Source: Heracleum sosnowskyi | Lineage: Eukaryota > Streptophyta > Magnoliopsida > Apiales > Apiaceae | Assembly: GCA_030848705.1 (NCBI GenBank) | Contig: JAUIZM010000012.1 | Coordinates: forward strand, 2,599,001 to 2,663,000 | DNA length: 64,000 nt | Direction: 5' to 3' | Shown here: one piece after another, positions 24,499-36,646 of the stretch | Numbering within the stretch: the stretch's first letter is position 1 | How the letters are laid out: every line of letters starts with the position of its first letter | Program-made: the position numbers and the translations under genes | The notes under the pieces: model-generated | What the model was told of the DNA's origin: nothing | The model's database searches: none | Seen by the model: the letters and a program-made list of their open reading frames with translations, nothing else

Positions 24499-26640
24499 CC
24501 TCAGATTATCAATCCCAATGTAGAAATCGCAACTGAGATGTCCCTTGTTATATCTGCAAGCTAGGATGCTTCCCCTTAAAGAAGAATACTGTATTATACT
24601 AGTCAGAAAGTGAAAGACTTATACTTTACTTACTTAAAACAGGAAGTCAGGCTTCACTTGCTAATATTTTACAGTGATTACTACTTATAAAAGAATAATA
24701 CATTCACATGTTAGATTTATAATTATATTAGGAGTGAAGAATTTGCAGAACTTTAGAGCTGGACTATGCACACCTTCAAAATAACAAAGTGGCCAAGGAA
24801 CTGTAAAGCTGATGAGTAGATGGAAAGAGATGGATTTGAGAAATGAAAAGATCTATACTGGCTTTTTGCACATGTATTTCAGTACATTGGCCCCATGAAA
24901 AAGCTTGCTTGCCATTTCATCTATGTCTATTCCTTATCTTTTTTTCACTCCTGTTGTCCCAATTTTTACTGTGTAATTGCTGATATTAGCGAGTTCCGTT
25001 TTTTTCGAATGTTAGAACATGTCAAGAAGATTAAAGGTGTGTTCCGGGAGTCGCTGGATAAAACATGGTGATGTCATGTCCAACCCCTGAACCAACTTGG
25101 CATGCGTAAAACATTGATGTAAGCTTGATTGACCCTCTAGAATGGTAGAACTGATAATCCTTGGATGCCGAAACAGTCTCTTGTAAGTTGTCTCATGTCT
25201 GTGGTTGCTCAACGTAGATGGTCACCACATATGCTGTACCCTGAGGCTGATGGCCCCAATATAAACAACTAAACTATATACTATCTATGTTACTTGAGAG
25301 TGATTTTACATCTTTATTTATCGATGTAATTTTGTGTGTCAGACCACGTATTTTTACATCGGAAAGTATTTTTCGATAGAGCAATGGTTTTAGCATGTTA
25401 CGGATATTTGTCTATGCAAACTACGAAGTTGTGTATAATTTCTTCGAAATCTTGCTAGACATCGGTTAAAATTCCTAAACGAAACTAGTTAATGACATGA
25501 ATGAAGCTATCTTGGACCCTTTAGTGTTGTCCAGCAGCTATGGAATATGTACAAATGATGACTTGCATGTGGTAGACGGTCGAGAGAAAACAGATTTAGA
25601 TAAACAGAGTTGGTGTTGTGGTTAGATTTTAGTTGCCTATAGAAGAGGTTCGGTAAGAACTAATAATAATAAGGAATGATTGAAATAGCATGGCCAAATA
25701 GGTGGTCCATTGATCCATTCCATTGGTGAGGTTTCAATTGGCCTAGTGCTGCATATAGGGATAATTGAGCATAATAAGTGACTAACTGACAACTACTAGA
25801 CACCTTTTTCGATTTTAATTTTTGTTAAGAGTACTTTTACATAATTTTGAAAATTTTAATAATGTGTATTGTTTGTGCTTCTGTATAGATTCGTCCATTG
25901 CAACAAACGTATGCTTTGAAATTGACAGATTACATACAATTGCTCAGGAGTAATGAGAAGTGAAATAATAGGCAAAATCGATTTTATGTCCGTGATTAGT
26001 TGTCACATTTGATTTTTGAATGGTTAAATTGACCGAACTTTGATCAAATATTACATGTATAATATATAAGAATAATGCTAGAGGTATCGAATTGGGTACC
26101 GAAATTTGGTACCGAATGCCATGTGTTATATTCTGATTGGCTAATAATAATGGATGCCATGTGTTATATTCTGATTGGCTAATAATAATGGATCCCTGCA
26201 TTCACATTAATTCCACCAATAAAATCATTCTAAATTATCACGTCATCAAAGCCACATCATTCGATACTAGATTTCGGTACGTATTTTACGTATATTAACA
26301 TCCATGATATTAACATCGAGCAATTTATATTCATATATATATATATATAATATGATTAATGTTGACCTACGTTTAGCATGCTATAAGGCATCTTAAAAAA
26401 TTAGTTTGATAATAATTTAATTTAAATTTTAAAACAAAGAATAAATATATATTAAATAGTTATTATATTTTAATCATTAAAATATAATATATTTTATGGA
26501 ACTGCTCTCGCGATTTGTGTGCTAATACAATCAATATTTTAATAAATATTTAAAAACTAACTAAAAAATCTTATATATAGAAATGAAACGTATAGTGTAC
26601 AATTAAATATGTTATATGTATCGGTGTAATATAATATTAC
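24499..26640. other. IQD upstream region and AT-rich intergenic DNA
   Basis: The first several hundred bp should contain the IQD promoter and 5'UTR. No other coding sequence is supported. It contains a perfect 38-bp tandem duplication (26116..26191) and ends at the MITE at 26641. Confidence 0.5.
26116..26191. repeat. Perfect 38-bp tandem duplication
   Basis: A 38-bp unit beginning ATGCCATGTGTTATATTCTG occurs twice head to tail (26116..26153 and 26154..26191) with no difference. It contains GATTGGCTAAT, a CCAAT-box-like sequence in reverse. The surrounding 26070..26290, rich in GGTACCGAA/TTCGGTAC, is probably a small degraded MITE. Confidence 0.85.
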
Positions 26641-27373
26641 AGGGTCACGTTCCTTGTAGAACCCTTAACCTTAGAACCCTTAGAACTCTATCTTATTTTT
26701 TAAAATAATATATATTTATTATATGAAGGTCATGGGTAAAGTTGTCCAAAAACACAAAATACATAATTTAGAGCTAATTAATATTTTATTAACGATAATA
26801 ATCATACATCGATATCAATCACAAAATTCTCCATCATCATCATAAAATTTCCCCTATTATTTTTATCATTTTTTTGTGAAAATATTCAAGTTATTGTATA
26901 AACACAATATCAGATAACAGTGTTCAGCATCTGAACATTTAAATACAAGTAAGTTCAGTTGCAGAACTTTAAAATTTATGTGTTTGATTTCAAATTCGAT
27001 TACATGACTTTTATGTTCAGCGGTAGAACACGAAAGTTATGGTATGAAAATAATGTGAATAACATTGTTCAACAGCTGAACATTATAAAAATAATCAAGT
27101 TCACTCGTAGAACTTTGTGGAAAAAAGTAAGTTCAGTTGTAGAACTTTGAAGTCCATATGCATAACTTTTAAAATTCAGCTGCAGGACACTGTATTTATA
27201 CTATGAAACAAAATAGGTTCGGCAGTAGAATCCTTTTATTCCAAGAATACCCTTATAAGATTTTGTATATAAAAATGAGTTGAATCTGAACAGTTGATCT
27301 AGTAATAATCCAACGGCTTATAACAGTTCTAAAGTTCTTTTTTAGTAATTGGTTCTCTCTTGAACCTAACCCT
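26641..27373. mobile_element. Non-autonomous TIR element with internal GTTC...GAAC palindromes
   Basis: Imperfect terminal inverted repeats of about 23 bp (left AGGGTCACGTTCC..., right read inward AGGGTTAGGTTCA...) are flanked by AATATTAC on both sides (26633..26640 and 27374..27381). The preceding T also matches, so the duplication may be 8 bp (hAT-like) or 9 bp (MULE-like). No transposase is encoded. The 733-bp interior holds eight short palindromes, listed separately. Confidence 0.7.
26922..27231. repeat. Eight 15-bp palindromes of form GTTCAGnnGnAGAAC
   Basis: Units lie at 26922, 26953, 27015, 27067, 27099, 27131, 27174 and 27217, each 15 nt long; examples are GTTCAGTTGCAGAAC, GTTCAACAGCTGAAC and GTTCAGTTGTAGAAC. 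The last two have one or two substitutions. Spacings run from 31 to 62 bp. The same GTTC...AGAAC pattern also occurs in the left terminal repeat (GTTCCTTGTAGAAC, 26649..26662). Confidence 0.85.
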
Positions 27374-27381
27374 AATATTAC

Positions 27382-28310
27382 ATCCACTTTTAATAATTTT
27401 GATATTAAATACTTTTGGTGAATATGTTGTAGGTGTAATGCAATTATACATCTTCCTTTAATAATTTCTATATTAATTATTATCATTGTTCTATTTTAAA
27501 TATACCTTGGGAATAAATTCAGTTCATCGACAAAAACTTGATCTTAATTTTTTAATACATTTTATGATTATTAAGTTAAAAAATTATATATGAAGTAATC
27601 CATTTATTATTATTTTCAAATTTCAAATGTATCAAGATATTAATATAGTAAAACGATCTCTAGTACTTTTTCCATTAAGTTTTAGAACAGCTATTAAATT
27701 AAAAAAACTATGTATAAATAATTTTATTTTATTTTATTTTTAACCGAATAAGATCGAGAATGTGGTAATAGAATATGATTATTATAATTTTGTAAATTTT
27801 TACTCAATGACTTTGTCATATTCGTAAATGTTACGATGTTATCTCAAAACATCATTTTGCATTTTATCATATAATAATAATTATTATTATTATTGGAGCA
27901 AAACTAAAATTATGCTAAAATGAAATTGCTGAGAAATAACTTTTACTAAATTAACCTTACTTATCTACAAAAGTTATTATTATTAAATAATAATACATAT
28001 TTATAACAAGTTACCTTTTTCAGCTAAAACACATTATCTTTTCTATTTTTTCTAACAAAATCACCCCACTTTCCAAAAATATCACGGACAATTACCTTTT
28101 TTTAACTAAAACATGTTATATTTTCTATTTTTATTTACTAAAATTCCTTGTTTTCCAAAAATATCACGGATAAACCCTTAATTAAAACATATTTTAATAA
28201 TTTTAATTTTTTTAAAAATTTACTTATTTTAACATGGCTCCTTTTTTTAACAAATGCAATTAATAAAATATTATAACGTAAATAATCAAATAACAATTAT
28301 TAAAAATAAT
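27382..28310. other. AT-rich non-coding DNA with an 80-bp tandem duplication
   Basis: No genes. Two diverged tandem units of about 80 bp at 28012..28094 and 28095..28175 share CAAAAATATCACGGA and a TTTAACTAAAACA-like start. The stretch leads into the Helitron terminus at 28311 and may be the body of that element. Confidence 0.5.
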
Positions 28311-28337
28311 CCGTGCATCGCACGGGTTTTAAGCTAG
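28311..28337 (+). mobile_element. Helitron 3' terminus
   Basis: CCGTGCATCGCACGGG forms a short hairpin and is followed about 7 nt later by CTAG then T, the hallmark 3' end of plant Helitrons (hairpin, CTRR, insertion before T). The matching 5' TC end could not be located, so the extent is unknown. Confidence 0.7.
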
Positions 28338-28640
28338 TATATATTAAGCATGCATGTGCATTGTAATTATTTATACCTTTAATAAATCAAACAATACATA
28401 ATCTTTTACATATTTAAAGTATTATATTTGTATGACACATATACGTTCAAATCAACACAAAGATAACACATAAAAGGAAGAACTTTCATGTATGTATATA
28501 AGTGTAATACAAACTTGTACTAACATTATTTGTCGTATAACACTATAATTCATAAATTGCTACTTTAATATGAAAATGAATACGAAAATGTACAAAACAA
28601 TTCCGAATAATTCAATAATTTACTCATATTTAAAGTATGT

Positions 28641-28668
28641 TTGTGCATTGCACGGGCCAAAGAGCTAG
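28641..28668 (+). mobile_element. Second Helitron-like 3' terminus
   Basis: TTGTGCATTGCACGGGCC followed by AGAGCTAG and T. It resembles the terminus 330 bp upstream but with a weaker hairpin. The two may be nested or tandem relatives. The 5' end was not found. Confidence 0.55.
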
Positions 28669-29395
28669 TTTTCATCAATTTCATTACACACTATCCTGTT
28701 TAGATATTCACATAGAAAAATGCTAAAACATCCAACAAATTTTTACAAAAAGTCTCGCAAATGCTTATGTGTCCTTCTTTAATTTGTTATATTCTTAATA
28801 AAAATATGTGATTACGCGTGTGTATATATGTGCACACAAATTAAATCATGTCATGTGTATGCCATAACATTATATATAAGCTTTGGGAGAATTTATTGGG
28901 TTCTCTAGCATTACTCATTTGAATACTCAAAGTATTTAAGCAAAGTTAGAAACCGAAATCAAAGTTAAAAAATACTCCAATAATTTATCAACTTAAAACG
29001 AAATAGGAAGTTAAAGGCATCACAATTTTCGGTTATCTTAATTACCTGATTCATCTATGTTAAACCATGATTTTGCCTCTTCGTCACAAAATTATCTCAC
29101 AAACTGATACAAAATTTCAACCCAACATGAGCATCAATATTTAGGAATTTTTTATTCAAATGTGCTAGAAGGGAAATTGTCTAGGTGATGTCCCTTTTTG
29201 TCATAATTCGAAGAAAAATGGTCCAAAATATCATAATTTGAAAAAATGACCCCAAATATGTACACTAAAATGCTAGTTTAACTTCTATTAACCAAAACAT
29301 GGAATCGTCTAGCGTTTTTACAAGTTTTTGGAAAAAAAAACATAGTCAAAACACTACTTTAACTTGTATTTTCATATCAAAACACTACTTCAAGT
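28669..29395. other. AT-rich non-coding stretch
   Basis: No coding region. The last ~110 bp repeat AAAACACTACTT motifs that resume after the hAT insertion (30162 onward), so the hAT element landed in an older repeat. Confidence 0.5.
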
Positions 29396-30161
29396 TAGGG
29401 GTGAGCAAAAAATCGAATTAAAACCGAAACCGAACCGAAACCGACAAAACCGAGGAAAACCGAGCCGAATAAAACCGATCCGAAACCGAAACCGAAAAAT
29501 AAAAAACCGAACCGATTTCAATGATTCGGTTCCGGTTATAGGTTCCAACCGAACCGAACCGATTATTAATATGAATAAATATATGATATATAATTCATAT
29601 AAATTCAAAATTAATAAGTATATTCAAACCTTGCAAGAATGAATTGGTCACTGTAATTCTGTAAAAATAATTTGGGTCGTAGATGGACTTTACTATTTGT
29701 TGCTTTAAGGACCAAAATAAACAATGTATTTGATAATTGCTTGAGTTCAGTTAATAGTGATGGTTTTAGAGCTTGACAGTGGTCTGAATTCTTTTACATA
29801 TGCTTAGGTTTATGTTCAGTTAAAAGAGATGACGAATACATTATTAAAAATATTAAGAGGACTGAATGTTCTGTTGGTAGAAATATCAGGTCTTTATGTT
29901 GCTACATGTGGTTTGCACTCTGAGCCATATTTTTGTGTGACTGAAGATTGCTTGCAGCTAATTTTTTTTCTTCTCATTTTTACTTCATTCGGTTTTGCAA
30001 CCGAAACCGAGCCATTTGAAACCGAACCGAGTTTTTTGAAATCGAAACCGAACCGATGATTTGGTTGCGGTTGCGGTTTTCGATTTTTAAAACCGAAAAC
30101 ATTTGGTTCCGGTTCCGGTTTTACCCAAAAACCGAGCCGAACCGGCCCACGCTCTACCCTA
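29396..30161. mobile_element. hAT-type non-autonomous element 1
   Basis: The perfect 8-bp target duplication CTTCAAGT flanks it at 29388..29395 and 30162..30169. Terminal repeats are TAGGGGTGAGC at the left and TAGGGTAGAGC read inward from the right. Subterminal zones of about 150 bp at each end are packed with AACCGAA/AACCGA repeats on one side and the same motif with GGTTCGG at the other. The centre (about 29640..29990) is different, non-repetitive DNA with no recognised protein and may be captured sequence. Confidence 0.85.
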
Positions 30162-30446
30162 CTTCAAGTAATGTTTTCAGTTTAATTAGTGTTTTTTGGT
30201 CAAAACGCTACTTTAAGTGGTGTTATCCACTTTTTTTTAAAAAAAAATTACAAGTTTCAAACGTTAGACGAACTAGGATTTTAAAAAAACACTACACTAA
30301 ATAGCGTTTTAGTGTGATATTTGAGACCACTTTTTTCAATTGTAATATTTGGAGGCATTTATGTTTAAATTGTGATATGCAAGACCTTTTCTTTGTTATT
30401 TTCAGATATTCATCATACTTTTTAAAGAAAAGTTTCCATTTTGGAA

Positions 30447-30740
30447 ACTAATTTTTCTCGATAAACTAATCAAATGCTAAAAATCATTTTCCACAATTCC
30501 TTATTTTCGCAGCAAACATGCCAAACAAACATAGCGTAGGGATTCGGTTGTCAAAAGCACAAAACTTGTTAGTATTTTTTAATTATAACCAAAACTTCAA
30601 AAAAGAATTATTTCGATCTTTCATAAATTCAGAAAATAACTTAATATTTATTTATCGTCAAACGAAAACAAATTTGCACTTTAACATTAAATAAATTCAA
30701 CAAAAAGTAGAAAATTCAAATATAACATATATGAGTCCGA
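30447..30740. repeat. Repeat copy flanking the TRIM (left)
   Basis: About 290 bp resembling 32080..32310 (shared TTTTTCTCGATAAACTAA, ATAACTTAATATTTATTT, CGTCAAACGAAAACAAATTT and others). The two copies bracket the TRIM/hAT composite in direct orientation. No gene. Confidence 0.75.
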
Positions 30741-30849
30741 ATAAATATTTTTTTTGTCAGAAATTCGTTATAAATATTTAAAAAGGGCATTGCTAAATGC
30801 AGTAAGATTTTACTTCATGTAGTAACGATCAATTACTAATAAACCCCTA

Positions 30850-32080
30850 TGTAACATCCCAGTCTTACATCGAGTAGATTTGAGATTTCTGTTCAGTTTA
30901 TAAGGCAAAGTACTACTACTACTAGTAAGTACACCAATAGATCATGATCTTTTGGGTAGGGCTGAGTATTCGGTAATTCGGTAACCGAACCGAATTATAA
31001 TTCGGTTACCGAATACCGAATAAGAGCAAAATCTATTACCGAATTAAGAACCGAAATAATTTCGGTTGTTTACCGAACCGAATTAATTATTTCGGTTAAA
31101 ACCGAATACCGAATTAGAAAACCGAATTAGAAACAAATGTTCGAATTAAAATCAATTGTTAACAAAAACATCAAACATGTAGTGTATTTTAAACAAATAA
31201 GGAGCTTCAATATGAGATAAAATGCTAATAATACATAAAGTTTGGAAAATGATATTTCTAAACAAAGTAAAGTGCGTCATATTCTCCTCCCAGAGACTTG
31301 ATATCAAACTATAACATGCAAAATATCAACAGCAACTCAACAACAATATACTACGTGAATCAATAATTGAGCTAAAAAAGAAAGAAACTAGAATTAGTAG
31401 CATAAATGACATATCATATATAAATAATATATATATATAATATATAATATTTTATATTTTCGGTTATTTCGGTTATTTCGGTAATTCGGTAAAAAAACCG
31501 AAATAACCGAAATACCGAATAACACATATTTTTAAAACCAAATTAAGAACCGAATTATTTCGGTTCGGTTAACCGAACCGAATTATTTCGGTTATTTCGG
31601 TTCGGTATTCGGTTAACCGAACCAAATGCTCAGCCTTACTTTTGGGGGCCTATGGTGGGCTTGTGGACTACCCAAGTTGACTGCAGTTGGGCCAGTAGTC
31701 TTCGACTTATTCGGACTCGGAATCGGGATTTGACCCGATTTTCGAAAAAGACTCGAGATTTGACCTGGGTCGTCACTTATGATATCAGAGCCGACTCTCG
31801 AAAGCTTGTCGAGACAAGTTGCCAGAGGTGGGGACACGAAGGCTAGTGATATTATTCCACAATGGACAGCGGTCCGAAGATAGGGACACGAAGCCAACCA
31901 GTATTATCTCACAATGATTAGAGAGGAACGATCTAAACCTATGAGATCTCCGTTCAAGCCTGACAAGGACGTCAGGAGGAGTTTAAGTGGGTAACTCCCC
32001 AGTCCCACGTCAAGTAGATTTGAGACTTGTGTTCAATTTATAAGATAAAGTACCAGCACTAAACACCAACAAATCATGAT
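30850..32080 (+). mobile_element. TRIM-like miniature LTR element, split by a hAT element
   Basis: The left repeat starts TGTAACATCCCAGTC (30850) and its first ~100 bp recur from 31991 (GTAACTCCCCAGTCCC..., GTAGATTTGAGACTTGTGTT). Between them, at 31780, TGATATCAGAGCC is one mismatch from the usual initiator-tRNA-Met primer-binding site TGGTATCAGAGCC. The internal domain is only about 200 bp and encodes nothing, as in TRIM elements. The right repeat is cut short at about 32080, where the 30447-type repeat begins. A hAT element lies inside the left repeat. Confidence 0.6.
30957..31638. mobile_element. hAT-type non-autonomous element 2
   Basis: The perfect 8-bp target duplication CTTTTGGG lies at 30949..30956 and 31639..31646. 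The termini TAGGGCTGAG and CTCAGCCTTA are inverted repeats with one mismatch. Both subterminal regions are dense arrays of AACCGAA/TTCGGTT, as in element 1, so the two belong to related families. The 682-bp element has no transposase gene. It sits in the left repeat of the TRIM-like element. Confidence 0.9.
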
Positions 32081-32690
32081 ATTTTTCTCGATAAACTAAC
32101 CAAACGCTAAAAATATTTTCCAGAGTTCCTTATTTTCATAGCAAAAGTACAAAACTTGTTGTTTTCTCTTTTAATTATAACCAAAAAAGGATTATTTCGG
32201 TCTTTCATAAATACAGAAAATAACTTAATATTTATTTCTCGTCAAACGAAAACAAATTTTCCCTTTAACATTAAATAAGTTCAACAAAAAATAGAAAATT
32301 CAAAATGTTAGTGTTCTAAAAATCGTCCGATTTTTCAAAAATCGCCGATAAATCGCTGATTTATCGTTTAAAAATATTTGACCGTTTCGATTTTTGAAAT
32401 CCGATATATCGCTATGAATTATTTTTAAATGGTTTATTATATTATATATAAGGCTAATATATTAAATATATTTAAAATATTATAATTTATCCGATTTTTG
32501 TTCCTATTTATCATTCCGATAAATCCCTGATTTGCTGATAAATCGTTATACGGTATCTCAACCGATTTGTTCCGATTTCCGAAATCTGCAAGCATGATAA
32601 CATACATAATTCGGAATTAATATTTTGTTTTTTCATAAATTCGGAATAAATATTTAAAAACTGTATAAAAATTCCCAGAACACCAAATTA
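32081..32690. other. Repeat copy (right) and a CCGATTTTT-rich stretch
   Basis: 32080..32310 is the second copy of the 30447 repeat. 32315..32600 contains inverted motifs built on AAAAATCG/CGATTTTT and GATAAATCG and looks like a degraded MITE, but I could not define its ends. No gene. Confidence 0.5.
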
Positions 32691-35600
32691 CACAACGCTA
32701 TTAACTCCTTATATATAATAAGCGTAGGGGAGATCTTATCCAAAACTTTGGTCGGTCACTGTACTACCAAAAGTATATGATCCGTTGGATTATAAAACTA
32801 TAAATATTCAAATAGATGAGGACCGTTAGATATAATATTAAAAATTGTATTTGATTAATAATAGGATAGTATTTAAATACTAAAAGGTGTATTTTGATAA
32901 TTTAAACTAATTATAAATAGGTTTTCTATATTGAATAGAAATCTTTATGTAAAAAATCGTAATTATCTTTTCTCTTTAGTTTATGGATAGTTCCAGTTAG
33001 ATAATAATTATTAAACCATCATTAAATTAAAGATAATTTTGTTAGCTTCGCGTGGGCTGTAAAATTGTTAAAATCTGTTGTCTAAAACTCAAGATAGAGC
33101 CCAAACAGTAAAGTGATTATCTAAATTTTAATAATTTTTTTTTAATTTAAACCAATTATAAATATGTTTTCTATATTGAATAGAAATCTTTATGTAAAAA
33201 ATCGTAATTATCTTTTCTCTTTAGTTTATGGATAGTTTCGGTTAGATATTAATTATTAAACCATCATTAAATTAAAGATAATTTTGTTAGTTTCGCGTGG
33301 GTTGTTGTCTAAAACTCAAGATAGAGCCCAAACAGTAAAGTGATTATCTAAATTTTAATATTTTTTTTATTATTGTAGCACCAATTTAATTTTTTTTCCT
33401 AATTCTTTTAAATTTATAAATTCTATGTTTATTTCAATAAAATATTAAAATCAATTTAAGAAAAAATTAAAATCGATATGGTCCGTGTACGACCACTATA
33501 CGACCAAATTAATTATTACAGTTAGATCTAAAATAGATCGATGAGAATTGTTAGATCTAATATTAAAAAGTGTATCTGATTAATAATAGAATTATATTTA
33601 AATACTAAAAAGTGTATTTTGATAATTTAAAATTTTTCTATGTAAAAATTCTTAAATATTTTTTCTCTTTAATTTATGTATAGTTCGAGTTAGATAATAA
33701 TTGTTAAACCAAATATCATATAATAATTCATATCGATTACAATATTAAAAATTATCAATATAATGCTCATGTATATCATATAACAATGATACATGTGGAC
33801 TCTGCATTATAAGAGACTTAGAGAACTCATGTACATGAATAAATTTAAACATTTTTTTCTGAAGAAACATAACAATTTGATTAATCCAAATTATAATTAT
33901 ATTATTTTACATATAGCAAACATAAAAGGATAATATCAAAATATTATTAAAATATTGAGGGTTTCATATTCATAAACAATAATTTTGAATATAATACTTA
34001 ACCATCTTTTCTTTTCGGTTTATGGGTAGGTCAACTGGTCAAGTTAGATAATAATTATTAAATCATCATTAAATTAAAGATAATTTCGTTAGTTTCGCAT
34101 GGGTTGTAAAATCGTCAAAATTCAATTTCTAAAACTCAGTATAGAACCCAAATAGTAAAGTGAGTATCTAAATTTTAATAAATATTTTTTTATAATTGTA
34201 GCACCAATTTATTTATTTTTCCACAAATTCTTTTAAATATAGAAATTTTATCTTTCTTTCAATAAAGTATTAAAATAAATTAAGAACAAATTCAAATCGA
34301 TAAAAACTATAATAATATGAGAACAAAATTTTATATAATCATAACATAATTTTTATTCTGTTTAATAATTTTAAAGTAATAATGTATTTTAAAATTTTAT
34401 ATACACTATAAATAAAACCGAAACATTAAAAGTAAAAGCAGTTAGTAAGATACTTATATCAGTATGTACTTGATATCCTTATTATATTAAACTCTTTTAT
34501 ATAATAAGTATAATAGGGATTTATCCAAAATTTTGATCGTGACCACCAAATTAATAAGGACTATTAGATCTTAAATAGATAAATGAAAATCGTTTGATCA
34601 AATATTAAAAAAGTGTATTTTATTTATAATAGGATTATATTTAAATTCTAAAAAGTGTATTTTGATAATTTAAACCAAATATACCAAATATAAATAAGTT
34701 TTCTAGATTGAATATAATTCTCCATGTAAAACATTCGTGACTTTCTTTTCTCTTCCATGGACAATTCCAGTTAGATAAAAATTGTTAAACCATCTTTTAA
34801 TTAAAAATAATTTAATTATCTTCACGTGGGGTGTAAAATCGTCGAAATCTGATTTTTAAAACACAAGATAAAGCCCAAATCAGTAAAGTGAGTATTTAAA
34901 TTCTAATAATGATTATTATGTCATCATTATTTTAACGTCAATTTAATTACTTTTTTCTAACTATTTTAAATTTAGAAATCTATGTTCAAAAATTAAAATC
35001 AATCTAAAAAAAATTCAAATCAACAAAGAATATAATAATACGAGGATAAAATTTTATAAAATTGTGCATATTTTTTTATCCTATTTTATTAAGTTATAGA
35101 TCATAACTAATCAAATATAATTTATTATTAAATAATAAATTATACGTAAATGGTGATTTTGTTTTATAAGCACTCATAGAGACCTAATTTCATTGTTAGC
35201 GGGACTATATTCATATTAAAAAAAACGTATTTTGAAATTGTAGACTTAGCTACAGAACAGACCTAACTTTTTTAACCTATATACATTGTAAATTATTAAA
35301 TTCGAAACTTTAAAAGTTTGTTAATTAATTATTATAGTACTTTTCTGAAAAATCGTACTTTACAAAAAAAATTATCAAATAACCTATGTCTGAAAGAAAA
35401 AAATGAAACAAATTCTTTTTTTTTTCAAAAAACAAAATCTGTAAATTTTAATATGTTGTTGGTAGATTCAAATCTTAGATCATTCTACATGATAATTTTA
35501 CTGTTATATGTAACGTTTCTCAACAATTTAATTTGAAAGATCCAACGATTATAGATTGAGTGATCAAACAAAGCGACCATACTTATAAGAAAGCTTTCAT

Positions 35601-36646
35601 TATTTAGTCTTTAATATAATAACATAGATATTTACGGGATATACTATAAAAAAAAATGAATTTTATACAAAATTTTGATCGTCACGGTGTACTACTTTAA
35701 AAGAAGAACTATTACAAAAAAGTATATATTTTAATTGATAATTTATTTTCTCAAAAGTTCAAAGTTCCCGCATCATTAACATATTACAAAAAAGAGTATC
35801 TTATATTTTAGCAATAAATATTTAAAAAAATTTAAAATTAAAAAAAGTATAAATATTAAGAAAAATTAATGATGTTATCCTGGTAGTTTGGTCATAAATA
35901 CCGCAAAAACATTCTCAACCGTTAGATCCAATACTTTTAAAAATAGATGATCAAGATTATATCATATAAAAAGAAATTATTATCTAAAAATGATATAAGT
36001 TAAAATATATTATATTAGGATTGGATTTTCCAAAAAGTTAAAACATAAAAATAGTTGTAATTAAATAAGGAAACCCATTTATAACCAAAATAATAAAAAT
36101 CGTTTAATCTTAAATAGATAGGTGAAAACCGTTAGATTTAACATTAAACCCTGTATTTGGTTAATAAAGGTTATTCTAATAATCTAAACTACATATAAGT
36201 TAAGTAGATTTCCTAAATCGAATAGAATTCTCAACATTAAATTTCGTCACTTTTTTTTTTTTTTTTTTTAGTTTTAGAATAGTTTTTAATTGAAAAAGAA
36301 CTATTAAACCACAACTAAATTAAAGATTATTTTGTGAATTTCATGTGAACCATAAAATTGGCCAAATCTAACTTTTATAACTCAATATAAACAAATATTA
36401 AATTGAGCGTGTAAAATATAATAAATATTAAAATTTTTAACTATAATTTTTTTTTGGCTAAATCTTTTTTAACAATAATTTAATCATGTAAACTAATAAC
36501 TTTTAAATATTAAAATATTCATAAATAAATATAATTATAAATATTAAAAAACAATCGTGTGTTGCATCGTAATAAAAATATAATTATAAACAAAATAATT
36601 ATAAATAAAATTTAAGTAACCGTGCATCGCACGGGCTATAAGCTAG
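32690..36646 (+). mobile_element. Nested non-autonomous Helitron cluster
   Basis: The right end is a canonical Helitron terminus: hairpin CCGTGCATCGCACGGG at 36620..36635, then CTAG ending at 36646, then T. Two candidate 5' starts have the related form TCCTTATATATAATAAG (about 32696) and TCTTTTATATAATAAG (34493). A module with GTTAGATAATAATTATTAAACC, CGCGTGGG and CAGTAAAGTGA-like motifs recurs at about 32905, 33150, 33680/34030, 34690 and 36190 at different stages of decay. This indicates repeated insertion of one family into itself. No RepHel protein is encoded. The nesting order is not resolved. Confidence 0.55.
32876..33365. repeat. 245-bp tandem duplication inside the Helitron cluster
   Basis: Two head-to-tail units offset by 245 bp; for example the block beginning AATTATAAATA at 32910 recurs at 33155. 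They are nearly identical over about 200 bp, apart from a short deletion after CGCGTGGG in the second unit. High identity shows the duplication is recent relative to the other copies of the module nearby. Confidence 0.8.

Noticed and set aside
25012..25212. Minus-strand frame of 66 codons upstream of the IQD gene
   Set aside because: No recognisable domain, no neighbouring exons, and short enough to occur by chance.
32315..32600. A separate MITE built of CCGATTTTT/AAAATCG motifs
   Set aside because: Inverted motifs exist, but neither terminal repeats nor a target duplication could be defined, so it is mentioned only within the surrounding region.
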